Shown in pieces: positions 10,630-19,199 of a stretch of 64,000 bases of DNA. The notes beneath the pieces are model-generated. The model ran no database searches, had not been told where the DNA came from, and worked only from the letters and a program-made list of their open reading frames with translations. How positions within the stretch are numbered: position 1 is the first letter of the stretch; every line of letters starts with the position of its first letter. The DNA is from Candidatus Caldarchaeum subterraneum (GTDB taxonomy: Archaea > Thermoproteota > Nitrososphaeria_A > Caldarchaeales > Caldarchaeaceae), in NCBI GenBank assembly GCA_937934305.1, contig CALHAG010000001.1:112659-176658 (forward strand), given 5' to 3'. The position numbers were made by a program, and so were the translations under genes.

Positions 10630-11127
10630 GTGAGTAACGTGGCTTACCTCGACTACGACATGCTCAGCGAAGGCTATGACGAGCTCTACGGCGGTGAGCA
10701 GCGGGCCAAGCATCATCACGCGGTTGACAGGGTTAGAGAGGCTGTTTCAAGGGTTTGCGACGCGGGATGTGGCACGGCCCTGCTTCTCGAAACCATCCGC
10801 GCACGGCTGGGGCCCGTTGAGTATGTTGGGTTTGACACGGCGGCCAACATGCTCGCAAAAGCACTCTTGAGAGCCGACGCCTTCACACATCTGGTTCAAG
10901 CCGATGCGAACCACATGCCTTTCCGCGGCAAAGTCTTCAGCCACCTCTTCTGCCTAACCGTCATCCACCACCTCAAACCCCAACAATTCATCCAAGAAGC
11001 ACAGCGCACCACAACAACAAAAATAATCATCAGCCAACACAAACGCTTAACCCCACGTCTAACAGACTACCCCGTTGAAGAAAACGAAACAGTCGACGAA
11101 ATCATCACCATAAGCATCCATCTGTAG
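10630..11127 (+). CDS. SAM-dependent methyltransferase
   Basis: VCDAGCGTALLLETI, VQADANHMPFRGKVFSHLFCLTVIHHL class I methyltransferase motifs. Confidence 0.7.
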   Translation: MSNVAYLDYDMLSEGYDELYGGEQRAKHHHAVDRVREAVSRVCDAGCGTALLLETIRARLGPVEYVGFDTAANMLAKALLRADAFTHLVQADANHMPFRGKVFSHLFCLTVIHHLKPQQFIQEAQRTTTTKIIISQHKRLTPRLTDYPVEENETVDEIITISIHL

Positions 11128-11291
11128 AAAATTGAAAAGCTTAAGCCCGCTACGCTGTTTTTCAGTATATCAGCAAGAATTCGCTGAAACTTCAGCTTAA
11201 CGGCTAAAAGCTTCATCTATCACCTTTACCGTTTTCAATATAGCCTTTTTTGGAAAATGTTTAAACATAAACACAGTTCTGTGATGGATGA

Positions 11292-11912
11292 TTGCAGCCG
11301 TCACCACATCTCTATTTCTTCGGGAAGATTCAGGAGGCGTTGGCGAGGATAGCTTATCCCGTTGAGGATAGGCTGAGAGTTGTGGAACGTGTCTGCGGTG
11401 TTGACGCGGCTTATCGCCGTGGACGTGTCGCGGCTGCGGCTGTTGTCTATGATGTTGGTGAGAAACGTGTGGTTGAGGATGTTGTGGAGGTTGTCTCGGG
11501 TAGAACAACTCCCTATATTCCCGGGTTTCTGGTGCTGCGTGAAGGCCCCGCCATGTTGCAGGCCCTGCTGCGGTTAACAGTGGGTTATGATTTGTTGGTT
11601 GTGGATGGACATGGACGTGCTCATCCACGTCGCTGTGGCCTCGCCACGTTGCTCGGGTTCGCTGCAGACAAGCCATCCATCGGAGTAGCGAAATCCATCC
11701 TGACAGGCACACGGCAGCCATCAAACAGCCACGACAAAATAGTTGAGGGTGATGAGGTAATCGGCCTCGCGAAAGGAAAAATAGTCTACAGTCAAGGATA
11801 CGGTGTATCCTTCAACGACCTCTTGAAGGTTTTCAACTTGTTCGGCGGAGCTTATCCCGAGCCGCTGCGGGTTGCCGACAGGCTTTCACGAGAGGCCGTC
11901 AAGAAACTGTGA
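11292..11912 (+). CDS. nfi: Endonuclease V
   Basis: VCGVDAAYR, PGFLVLREGPAMLQAL, LLVVDGHGRAHPRRCGLATLLG, SIGVAKSIL. Confidence 0.88.
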   Translation: MQPSPHLYFFGKIQEALARIAYPVEDRLRVVERVCGVDAAYRRGRVAAAAVVYDVGEKRVVEDVVEVVSGRTTPYIPGFLVLREGPAMLQALLRLTVGYDLLVVDGHGRAHPRRCGLATLLGFAADKPSIGVAKSILTGTRQPSNSHDKIVEGDEVIGLAKGKIVYSQGYGVSFNDLLKVFNLFGGAYPEPLRVADRLSREAVKKL

Positions 11913-13151
11913 AAGGGCCTCGTCTTTTCCAAGGATTTCCGCCACTTCGTCGAAGGGGATGGTGGGCTTTATGCGACGTGTTCTACCGTGTCTACCGTAG
12001 CTGATGAGGTCGCATGCAACTATTCCGAGCATGTCAAGCTCTGAGACAAGTGTGCTGACACGTCTATCGGTGAGAGGGTCGAGGCCGAGCGAGACACAGT
12101 ATTCGCGGTATGTGTTGTAGAGTGTTCCAGATGTTGTTTCAGAGCCTTTGCGCGAAACCGTGTAGACGGCGAGTAGGACGAGACGGCTGTGTAGAGGAAG
12201 CGATGATATCACTTCTTTGACACGGCCCTTCTCAATCAAGCTCTGGGCCCTTCTGACATGTTGCTCCTCAACCTTCTCAGCACCCTCTCTCTCCGCAACC
12301 TCAGCCGAGACACGGAGCAGGTCAATAGCCCTCCGCGCATCCCCATGCTCAGCAGCGGCCAAAGCAGCGCAGAGCCTGATAACATCTTCACCGACGGCCC
12401 CGGGCCTCAGCGCGGCACGGGCCCTTTCACGGAGAATGTCGGCCAGCTCGGTGGCTGTGTATGGCTGGAAAACAACCTCCTCCTCGCTGAGGCTGCTCAA
12501 AACACGTGGGTCAAGCTGCTCCTTGAACAACAGGTCGTTGGAGATGCCGACGAGTGAGACCCAGCCCAAGCCTATGTTTGCGCGTGTCAACTCATAGAGA
12601 AGATCATCTCCGAAGGCCTTGACCAATGCGTCGACCTCGTCGAGGCAAACCACGAAAGAGCTGTTCAGCCTATTGGCGGCTGTCTGAAAACGGCGGAAAA
12701 GCTCTCCCTTGGAGACGCCTGTAAACGGGACAGAGACACCGGCTGCTGCACATAGCTCCGACAAAACCCTATACTCTGTGCCCGCGAGACGGCAGTTGAT
12801 GTAGACAAACCTGATGTCAAACCCTTTTTCAGAGACAGCGTCGGATAACCTGTTGAAAACATATCGGCAGACGGCTGTTTTGCCTGTGCCTGTTTTTCCG
12901 TAGATGAAGAGGTTGGAGGGTTTGACGGGCCTCAGCACGGTGGCCAAAACGTTGCCGACCGCTTTGATGTGTTCTGTCCTGTGGGGAAGAGCGGTGGGCA
13001 CGTAGTCTGACCTAAGGTATTCATGTTTGAGGATGAGAGGTGGTCTGTCGCTGGTATACCGGGTTATGATGTCTTCGAGAGGGTCTCCACCCCTTTGCTT
13101 CTCATGAATGGCTATGCTGTTTAGAAAGGGTTTTTCTTCTTGAGTGCCCAT
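11886..13151 (-). CDS. cdc6: Orc1/Cdc6 replication initiator
   Basis: NLFIYGKTGTGKTAVCRYV Walker A, VVCLDEVDAL Walker B, C-terminal winged helix. Confidence 0.93.
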   Translation of the reverse strand: MGTQEEKPFLNSIAIHEKQRGGDPLEDIITRYTSDRPPLILKHEYLRSDYVPTALPHRTEHIKAVGNVLATVLRPVKPSNLFIYGKTGTGKTAVCRYVFNRLSDAVSEKGFDIRFVYINCRLAGTEYRVLSELCAAAGVSVPFTGVSKGELFRRFQTAANRLNSSFVVCLDEVDALVKAFGDDLLYELTRANIGLGWVSLVGISNDLLFKEQLDPRVLSSLSEEEVVFQPYTATELADILRERARAALRPGAVGEDVIRLCAALAAAEHGDARRAIDLLRVSAEVAEREGAEKVEEQHVRRAQSLIEKGRVKEVISSLPLHSRLVLLAVYTVSRKGSETTSGTLYNTYREYCVSLGLDPLTDRRVSTLVSELDMLGIVACDLISYGRHGRTRRIKPTIPFDEVAEILGKDEALSQFLDGLS

Positions 13152-13274
13152 GGCTATGCTCCGTTTGTTTGTGGCTTGTTGGTGATTTAGATGAAATGGT
13201 AAAACTTTTTGTATCTTTTACATCAACTTTCTTCAACAAACAATCAAAACAGCCATTTAACATTCGACACTCCC

Positions 13275-13294
13275 TTCCACAGGAAAAGAAGGGG
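13275..13294 (+). promoter_or_regulatory. ORB-like element TTCCACAGGAAAAGAAGGGG
   Basis: Close to archaeal ORB core (TTCCAxTGGAAACGAAGGGG); 19/20 identical to 13445-13464 in inverted orientation. Confidence 0.8.
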
Positions 13295-13444
13295 TCTCCC
13301 CCACACATCAGCCTCCACATAACCATCTCTCCTCTTCACAAATGCAAAAAATCTGTGAAAAGAGACCGTGAAAACCTCTTTAAACAAATTCTCCAGCCAA
13401 CGCTCAGTTTTTCGAAGCTCTTCACATGTGGTGATGCGGTTGAA

Positions 13445-13464
13445 CCCCTTCATTTCCTGTGGAA
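13445..13464 (-). promoter_or_regulatory. ORB-like element TTCCACAGGAAATGAAGGGG (reverse strand)
   Basis: Reverse complement of CCCCTTCATTTCCTGTGGAA; 19/20 match to first element. Confidence 0.8.
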
Positions 13465-13740
13465 ACCGCAAACCCAATCCATCAAAAACCACCATCTCTT
13501 CACAACCCCACATAGATATGTGAAACAGGTGAACAGGAGAATGAACCCCTCGGCTACCGAAAAATGCTATAATCTTTCTCATCATACGACAATCAATTTG
13601 CCTTTACAAAGATGTTTGCTCATTTCTTGATTATCTTAAAAGGCCAACAAACTCTCTTAAGCATTTCACATATTCTTCAGGTAATATTGTGGAACATGTG
13701 GTGGTTTTATCTATGGATGTTTGGGGTAGTTGTTTGAGGG

Positions 13741-14106
13741 CTATTGTTTGCGAAATGTTTCACCGAGTTTTCGGCTTTCGTGAAACAGTTTCACAAGGCT
13801 TGACAATGTTTCTGAGAGCTGTTTTATTTCCTCGGGTTCCGTTGTCTGCTGCAGCAAAGCCGTCAAGGCGTCGAGCTTGGCTACGATGGCGTTCTCCAGC
13901 TGCGTGAGGACAAGGGGAGTAGAAGCCACATAGACCTCCGATTCCTCACGAACCCTGACTACAGGCTTGTCACACCGCAGACACCGCATTTCCCCACCTA
14001 TCTCGAAAAGCGGGCTACTGCAAACGGGACAAACCTCCGAAAGCATCTTAGCACCAGAGCGGAGAGCGTCAGACATTCGCTTGATATAGTCGGAGGACAT
14101 CTGCAT
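13741..14106 (-). CDS. Sjogren/scleroderma autoantigen 1 (p27)-type zinc-ribbon protein
   Basis: YIKRMSDALRSGAKMLSEVCPVCSSPLFEIGGEMRCLRCDKPV. Confidence 0.75.
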   Translation of the reverse strand: MQMSSDYIKRMSDALRSGAKMLSEVCPVCSSPLFEIGGEMRCLRCDKPVVRVREESEVYVASTPLVLTQLENAIVAKLDALTALLQQTTEPEEIKQLSETLSSLVKLFHESRKLGETFRKQ

Positions 14107-14124
14107 ATGCTGAGGCGAGAGGGC

Positions 14125-14583
14125 TTAAAAGGGTTTACGGCCTTGCTTAACAATTTTGCTGATGCTCCGTGTTTCCCTGTCAAAATCAAATTTTCCATGT
14201 GGCAATAGACCTCCGCTGAAGGATTTGGGGATGTGGAGAAGCTCGTGGATAATCACCTCATCCTGCGCCTCCTTAGGCAGCTTGTCGAAAACCTCCGCGA
14301 TAAACTCGATGACGTAGCATGGCTTCATACCGTAGCCGGTGAGAAACGCTTTGCTGACAGAATGTATCCTCGCCGCCGTAGCCCTCGAAACCGAGCCATA
14401 GCTCCTCACACACCTAACCCTCTCCACATCAACATGATGCAGCCCCGCACGCTCAACCAAACTCCTCACACGCTCCTCCAAGTCAGGAGCCCTTCGATAG
14501 CTAATCAACCAACGAAAAAGAAAACAGCCGGCTAATATAAACAACGTCGAAGCTAAGCATGTGAGGGACAGGAGCATAAGCAA
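14125..14583 (-). CDS. Putative membrane-anchored metallopeptidase
   Basis: N-terminal TM; DEVIIHELLHIPKSFSGGLLPHG (HExxH). Confidence 0.6.
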   Translation of the reverse strand: MLMLLSLTCLASTLFILAGCFLFRWLISYRRAPDLEERVRSLVERAGLHHVDVERVRCVRSYGSVSRATAARIHSVSKAFLTGYGMKPCYVIEFIAEVFDKLPKEAQDEVIIHELLHIPKSFSGGLLPHGKFDFDRETRSISKIVKQGRKPF

Positions 14584-14602
14584 AAGAATTCAGGGTTAAA
14601 TA

Positions 14603-14944
14603 ATGCACTGGACATCGCAAAACGAAGCACCTATGATGAGGAATGGTTTACTGGCACTGCCGCTGGCGCTGCTTCTCGGTCTTCTCGCTCTTGGCTCTGC
14701 GTCTGCAGTTGAAGCAGGCGCGGCCTTGAGCGACATCGGGCAAAAGACCTTCGCCGCAGCCATAGCGTTCGCAGCCGCCGTAGCTTCTTCAGGTTTCGGT
14801 TTGGCTCGAGCCGGTTCAGCGGGCTTAGCCGCCACTGCTGAGAGACCTGAGGTGAGGACGACGGCCATCATCATCTCCGCTTTCGCAGAAGCTCTCGGCA
14901 TCTACGGCATCGTCGTCGCCTTCTTCATACTTGGGGCAGGCTGA
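14603..14944 (+). CDS. atpK: A/V-type ATP synthase proteolipid subunit K (c)
   Basis: Two TM Gly/Ala-rich hairpin; RTTAIIISAFAEALGIYGIVVAFFIL with conserved carboxylate. Confidence 0.88.
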   Translation: MHWTSQNEAPMMRNGLLALPLALLLGLLALGSASAVEAGAALSDIGQKTFAAAIAFAAAVASSGFGLARAGSAGLAATAERPEVRTTAIIISAFAEALGIYGIVVAFFILGAG

Positions 14945-15983
14945 CATAGCTAATTAAATGGGATAGATAGAAGTAGGCCAGCGCAACCCCCATAGAGGTC
15001 TGCCACCTCATTTTTTTCGCATAAGCAACGGCAGCGCTAATTAGGAATATCGACATCGTCTGAGAGAGAACGACAAGCGTATCCCGCACAAATATGTTGC
15101 TGAGAATCGATGTCTGGAAAACTCTGTCAACCATCGAGAGGCCTGGGACAAGCCCCATCGGCAGCAGGGCCACTGAGAAGGATGAGAGAAGCTTTCCCGC
15201 TTCTACAAGAGCTGTTCTCACCCGTGAGTTCTGAATCTGTCTAAGCGCAGACGAGGCTGAGCGGAATCTTCCCGAAAACAGGTAGCTGAAAAATGTGAGA
15301 ACGAGGAATCCGGAGAGATAGGTGAAGCCGAGAGACAACGCGAAGCTGAAATGGTTCACAGGAACCGCTTGTCTAATGTTTAGCATGAACAGCTCATGTC
15401 TTCCAGCGAGCGCCACGAAGACGAGAACAAAGAGAGACAGGGGGCCCAGCACCGAGGCCACTACTCTGCTCTCATAAATCGGTGAGAAAAGCCACATGGG
15501 AAAGAACACGGAGGAGACGAGTTCAGCCGTCTTAGACAGTTTCGGAGCCGCTTCCGAGTCGTTTTTCGCGGTGAGGACCCTGTATATCCTTAGCCCATCC
15601 TCGGTGAGAATATAGTTTTTCTTATCATCCTGTGTGATGAGTTGACTCATCTGCCGCAGGTTGTAGTAGAGCGAGCCCGTGCTTATCCCGAGCTTCTGCT
15701 TCAAAGCCGTCGCACCAATCCGGCCCTCCTCACCGACCGCGAGGATAATCGCCTTCCGCACCTTGTGACGCACCAGCCACAGGAGCTCCTCATCCGACAT
15801 CTTCGACGGCTGACCCTCGAAATCGCTCATATCGATCAGACCCAGAGCCCCAAACAAACAATTCCCAACGGTATATATAGCTAAAGGGCGCCGGCTATCC
15901 GCCCTTTGGACTCCACCTTTGTTGAAACATGTTTCGAGATGTGTATGAGTTGTCGATGGAAATCGAGCCGGCTGTCTATTCAA
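14925..15983 (-). CDS. Membrane protein with N-terminal winged-helix domain
   Basis: KVRKAIILAVGEEGRIGATALKQKLGISTGSLYYNLRQM HTH followed by several hydrophobic segments. Confidence 0.6.
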   Translation of the reverse strand: MNRQPARFPSTTHTHLETCFNKGGVQRADSRRPLAIYTVGNCLFGALGLIDMSDFEGQPSKMSDEELLWLVRHKVRKAIILAVGEEGRIGATALKQKLGISTGSLYYNLRQMSQLITQDDKKNYILTEDGLRIYRVLTAKNDSEAAPKLSKTAELVSSVFFPMWLFSPIYESRVVASVLGPLSLFVLVFVALAGRHELFMLNIRQAVPVNHFSFALSLGFTYLSGFLVLTFFSYLFSGRFRSASSALRQIQNSRVRTALVEAGKLLSSFSVALLPMGLVPGLSMVDRVFQTSILSNIFVRDTLVVLSQTMSIFLISAAVAYAKKMRWQTSMGVALAYFYLSHLISYVSLPQV

Positions 15984-15999
15984 CCAGCTCGGGAGTGTT

Positions 16000-16485
16000 C
16001 TACGACATCATCCAGACAACGATGTTGCCATCGGGTTTTAACGCGTATATTTTCAAGGGCTCTGTCTTGACGCCTCCCATTCCAGGCGAACCCGGAGGCA
16101 TCCCCGGAACAGCTATGCCTTTCAGCGACGGCTTCTCCTCGAGCAGCTTTTTCAGGGCTTCGACAGGTGTGTGGCCCTCTACGAAGTATTGCATGGCCGA
16201 TGCTGTGTGACAGCTGTAAAGCTCCCGGGGGACGCCTAGCTTTTTCCTGACGTTCTCCAGCTCGACGCCGCTAACAACCACGCTGCGGAAGTGTATCCCA
16301 CTATTTCTGAGGTATGCTTCGTATTCTTTGCAGCATGGACACTGCTCGGTCCTGTAGATTGTCAGCTGGACAGCCGCCTCAGATGTGGATGTGTTCACGG
16401 TCCAGCTGTTGACAGCCATCGTCACCAAGACTGCAGACACCGCGAAAACCAATAACCCGATGATTTTTCCCCTCATTTTAGACAC
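16000..16485 (-). CDS. DUF411-type secreted metal-binding protein
   Basis: YRTEQCPCCKEYEAYLRNSGI, GVPRELYSCHTASAMQYFVEGHTPVEALKKLLEEKP. Confidence 0.8.
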   Translation of the reverse strand: MSKMRGKIIGLLVFAVSAVLVTMAVNSWTVNTSTSEAAVQLTIYRTEQCPCCKEYEAYLRNSGIHFRSVVVSGVELENVRKKLGVPRELYSCHTASAMQYFVEGHTPVEALKKLLEEKPSLKGIAVPGMPPGSPGMGGVKTEPLKIYALKPDGNIVVWMMS

Positions 16486-16912
16486 TCTTCCATGTCAGAG
16501 CTAGTATTCCGCCGATTATGCCGAGTATGGCTCCTATGATGAACCCTCCCATTCCAAACAGGCTGACCACTGAGAAGACCAGTATGAGGGTGCCCCATGT
16601 CTTTGCCTCCGATGGACGGTTTTGAAGCATCAACGCGCTGGCAACTATGACTATTCCTGAGACGAGTCCGAGGACTGAGAAGGTTGACAGCCACATGGGT
16701 ATCCACCACCCCATCATGGGGCCCATCATCCTCCATCCTCCGCCCCACACCCATCCCCAAGCCATCCACCCAACAACACCGAACAACCCTCCAACCAGAA
16801 TCAGGACACCTGCCACCAGCGAGACAACAAACGCAGCCACAGGTTTCGCAGTCTCTGACACGCTACTCCTCCTCCATCTCGGTTTCTTGAATAAACTGGC
16901 CATGCCAGCCAT
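16478..16912 (-). CDS. Small integral membrane protein
   Basis: Four hydrophobic segments; Met/Trp/Gly-rich loop. Confidence 0.5.
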   Translation of the reverse strand: MAGMASLFKKPRWRRSSVSETAKPVAAFVVSLVAGVLILVGGLFGVVGWMAWGWVWGGGWRMMGPMMGWWIPMWLSTFSVLGLVSGIVIVASALMLQNRPSEAKTWGTLILVFSVVSLFGMGGFIIGAILGIIGGILALTWKSV

Positions 16913-17573
16913 GGTACCAGACCTGTCCGGTGAACCCGTTGACGCTCAGCATGCCGTCGACTTTTCCATCGACTTTATAGTCCATGGTGTAGTAGCCGTA
17001 GAACTTTGTCGGATGCTCTACCTCGACGGCTCCCCGGAAAATGTTTCTCAAATAGTTGAGGGCAATCTCCTCAGCCTGCTCAGGGGTTATGGGCATGTCC
17101 GCGGTTGGCTGGATGTAGGGCCCCATCATGCCCTGATGCATTCCGTATTTTGTGTTCCACATCATGTTGGGCCCCGGCTCCGGATAGACTGCACCTGTGT
17201 AGGGGTTCACGAGTAGCTCGAAGGCACCTATCCCCGTGTCCGTCTCGACGACGATGGCGTAGAAGTTTCGCTGAAACTCCATCACCTCTTTCAGCTTGAA
17301 GCCCTGTCCAAGGCCCGTTACATACCTCTCAAATATCTCGACAGCCTGTTGCATAGATATTCTTTGACCCGATGGAGGAGCTGGCCCACCATAGCCGCCT
17401 GTGCATGGACATCCACCCATCATGCCGCCATGCATCCCTACACCATACCAGTAGCTAGGTGGGGACCGTTGGAGAAACATGGCTGGAGGCTGCTGCATCC
17501 ATGCATAGGCAGCCACTAAGGCGGCCAACATGGCTGAAGCCAGCAAAACAACCGTCAAAACAACGCTTCTCAT
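16863..17573 (-). CDS. Secreted Met/His-rich protein, PepSY-like repeats
   Basis: Signal-anchor; GMHGGMMGGCPC; two TxEQAxxIA...-like repeats with TGAVYPEPG / TGQVWYH. Confidence 0.5.
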   Translation of the reverse strand: MRSVVLTVVLLASAMLAALVAAYAWMQQPPAMFLQRSPPSYWYGVGMHGGMMGGCPCTGGYGGPAPPSGQRISMQQAVEIFERYVTGLGQGFKLKEVMEFQRNFYAIVVETDTGIGAFELLVNPYTGAVYPEPGPNMMWNTKYGMHQGMMGPYIQPTADMPITPEQAEEIALNYLRNIFRGAVEVEHPTKFYGYYTMDYKVDGKVDGMLSVNGFTGQVWYHGWHGQFIQETEMEEE

Positions 17574-17629
17574 GTCTACAGTATTTTCTGAGCGTTTTTA
17601 AAATCATCTTGAAACGGTCCTGAAACGCT

Positions 17630-18121
17630 TTGAAACACTTAAAACGTGGAGCCTATTTTTCTCGGGATAGGTTGGTTTCCAACCGTTTTCTGTGGGTTTT
17701 CTCGATAGTGGCTGGGGCCCTGCTCCTGTCCGTTGTGTTGGTGAGTGTTTGGCAGCATGATGTCGCGATGGGTGGGATGATGCGGGAGATGATGGGGATG
17801 TCTATGTGGGGTATGATGTGGTGGGTTTATCTGCCTCTGTTGGTTGCAGCACTGCTCCTCATAATGTTGCCTATAGTGCTGTATTTGTCGGCAAGAGACG
17901 TGCCCGTGTTGGCTGGTCTCACAGCAGAGGAGAGGGCTGTGGTTGATTTGCTGAGGCGCAGCAACGGTGTCGTCGAGCAGAGAGATATATCACGTGTTCT
18001 TGGAATTTCACGTATCAAGACGCATCGTTTAGTTGCTTCGCTCCGCCGGAGAGAAGTTGTCGAGGTCACTCGCCGCGGTCGAACAAACCTCGTCAAGCTG
18101 AAAGCTTCTCAACGACACTGA
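17630..18121 (+). CDS. Membrane-anchored winged-helix regulator with Met-rich external loop (start uncertain, probably downstream of 17630)
   Basis: VAMGGMMREMMGMSMWGMMWW between two TM; C-terminal LTAEERAVVDLLRRSNGVVEQRDISRVLGISRIKTHRLVASLRRREVVEV. Confidence 0.65.
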   Translation: MKHLKRGAYFSRDRLVSNRFLWVFSIVAGALLLSVVLVSVWQHDVAMGGMMREMMGMSMWGMMWWVYLPLLVAALLLIMLPIVLYLSARDVPVLAGLTAEERAVVDLLRRSNGVVEQRDISRVLGISRIKTHRLVASLRRREVVEVTRRGRTNLVKLKASQRH

Positions 18122-19037
18122 GCCAGTCATCTTCTGTCAAGGTTCCGAACCGCTTCTCATAGACTATCTCCCCATTTGGTGTGATGGCGAAGATTGTCTC
18201 CTGAGTGATTACGCGGAGGGAGACGAGGAAGTCGAGGTTTGGCTGCGTCACTATCCATTCTTCGCTGGCTCCATGGATTTTGAGGAATTGGTTTATTTTT
18301 TCAGAGGTGTCTCGTGGGTCGAAGCTGGAGAGAAGGACAAGGGCTTTGCCGCGGAATTTTCTGTATGCTGCTGAGAGGGTGGATGTGTTTTTGCTGCATG
18401 TGGGGCACCATGTTGCGAAGAAGACGAGGAGAACGGGTTTGCCCTGCCTAAGTATTTCCGAGACAGTCACCGTTTTTCCGTCGACTGTTGTGAGCGGGAT
18501 GTGGAAAGCATGCGAGTAGTCATGACCCTCATGCTCCATGTCCGTGTGCATGTCCCCGCCGAGGAAGGTTTGCAGGGCCCCATCCCATCCAACAACTTCT
18601 CCGCCTTCGCGTCTCGTAAACTCCACTGCATCCGAGAAAGATTTGAAAGCGATTACACCGTGTCTCATAGGCGTCTCGACACGCGACCCCAAAACATACC
18701 ATGCAGCAAATCCGTCAACCTCCTCAGATGTGACAAAGTCGTAGACATGGATTTTTTCCACCTTTCCCAGCACAGGCGTGTTGCTGACAGGCGGGATAAT
18801 CCCCTCGACTGAGAGATAATGTATCATCATGCATCCAACATCGTCGTAGAACAGTTTCTCACCGTTGACGACAAGCACAGCCGCAAACCTCCTATCCCTT
18901 ATCTCCATGCCGCAGTAGCTACAACGCCGCCCAACAACGTCATCACCGCTGCCTACAAACCTGTTGCCTAACATGAGGAAGCCGAAGGCCCCTGCAGACA
19001 ACGCGACTGCACCCAGCAGGAAAACCCTTCGCCTCAA
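18093..19037 (-). CDS. NosL-like / TlpA-thioredoxin fusion protein
   Basis: RCSYCGMEIRDRRFAAVLVVNGEKLFYDDVGCMM (NosL) then VLLVFFATWCPTCSKNTSTL (thioredoxin fold). Confidence 0.8.
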   Translation of the reverse strand: MRRRVFLLGAVALSAGAFGFLMLGNRFVGSGDDVVGRRCSYCGMEIRDRRFAAVLVVNGEKLFYDDVGCMMIHYLSVEGIIPPVSNTPVLGKVEKIHVYDFVTSEEVDGFAAWYVLGSRVETPMRHGVIAFKSFSDAVEFTRREGGEVVGWDGALQTFLGGDMHTDMEHEGHDYSHAFHIPLTTVDGKTVTVSEILRQGKPVLLVFFATWCPTCSKNTSTLSAAYRKFRGKALVLLSSFDPRDTSEKINQFLKIHGASEEWIVTQPNLDFLVSLRVITQETIFAITPNGEIVYEKRFGTLTEDDWLSVVEKLSA

Positions 19038-19199
19038 CGCAGCACCTCAACCACTCCATTCATCCACGGATGAAGCATGCAAAAATACTGATATGTTTCC
19101 AGCAGTGGACGAGGGCCTTGCATCTATTCGAGAGAAAAGAGGTATTGTTATTACTGCAAAAAACGCTAAGGCTGCGGCAGCTATGGCTATTTTCTTCAT
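19034..19199 (-). pseudogene. Decayed plastocyanin-like cupredoxin remnant
   Basis: Signal peptide MKKIAIAAAALAFFAVITIPLFSRIDA in one frame; LLETYQYFCMLHPWMNGVVEVLR* type-1 Cu motif in another frame; stop overlaps TTG start of nosL fusion. Confidence 0.6.

Larger units (their letters stand above)
13152..13688. other. Probable replication origin (intergenic, AT-rich, flanked by cdc6, contains inverted ORB-like pair)
   Basis: About 540 bp non-coding gap adjacent to cdc6 start; two ORB-like sequences in opposite orientation. Confidence 0.75.

Noticed and set aside
13169-13630. 153-aa + ORF and opposite 113-aa ORF in the cdc6-adjacent gap
   Set aside because: No protein-like features, and the region contains the inverted ORB-like elements; more likely an origin than coding.
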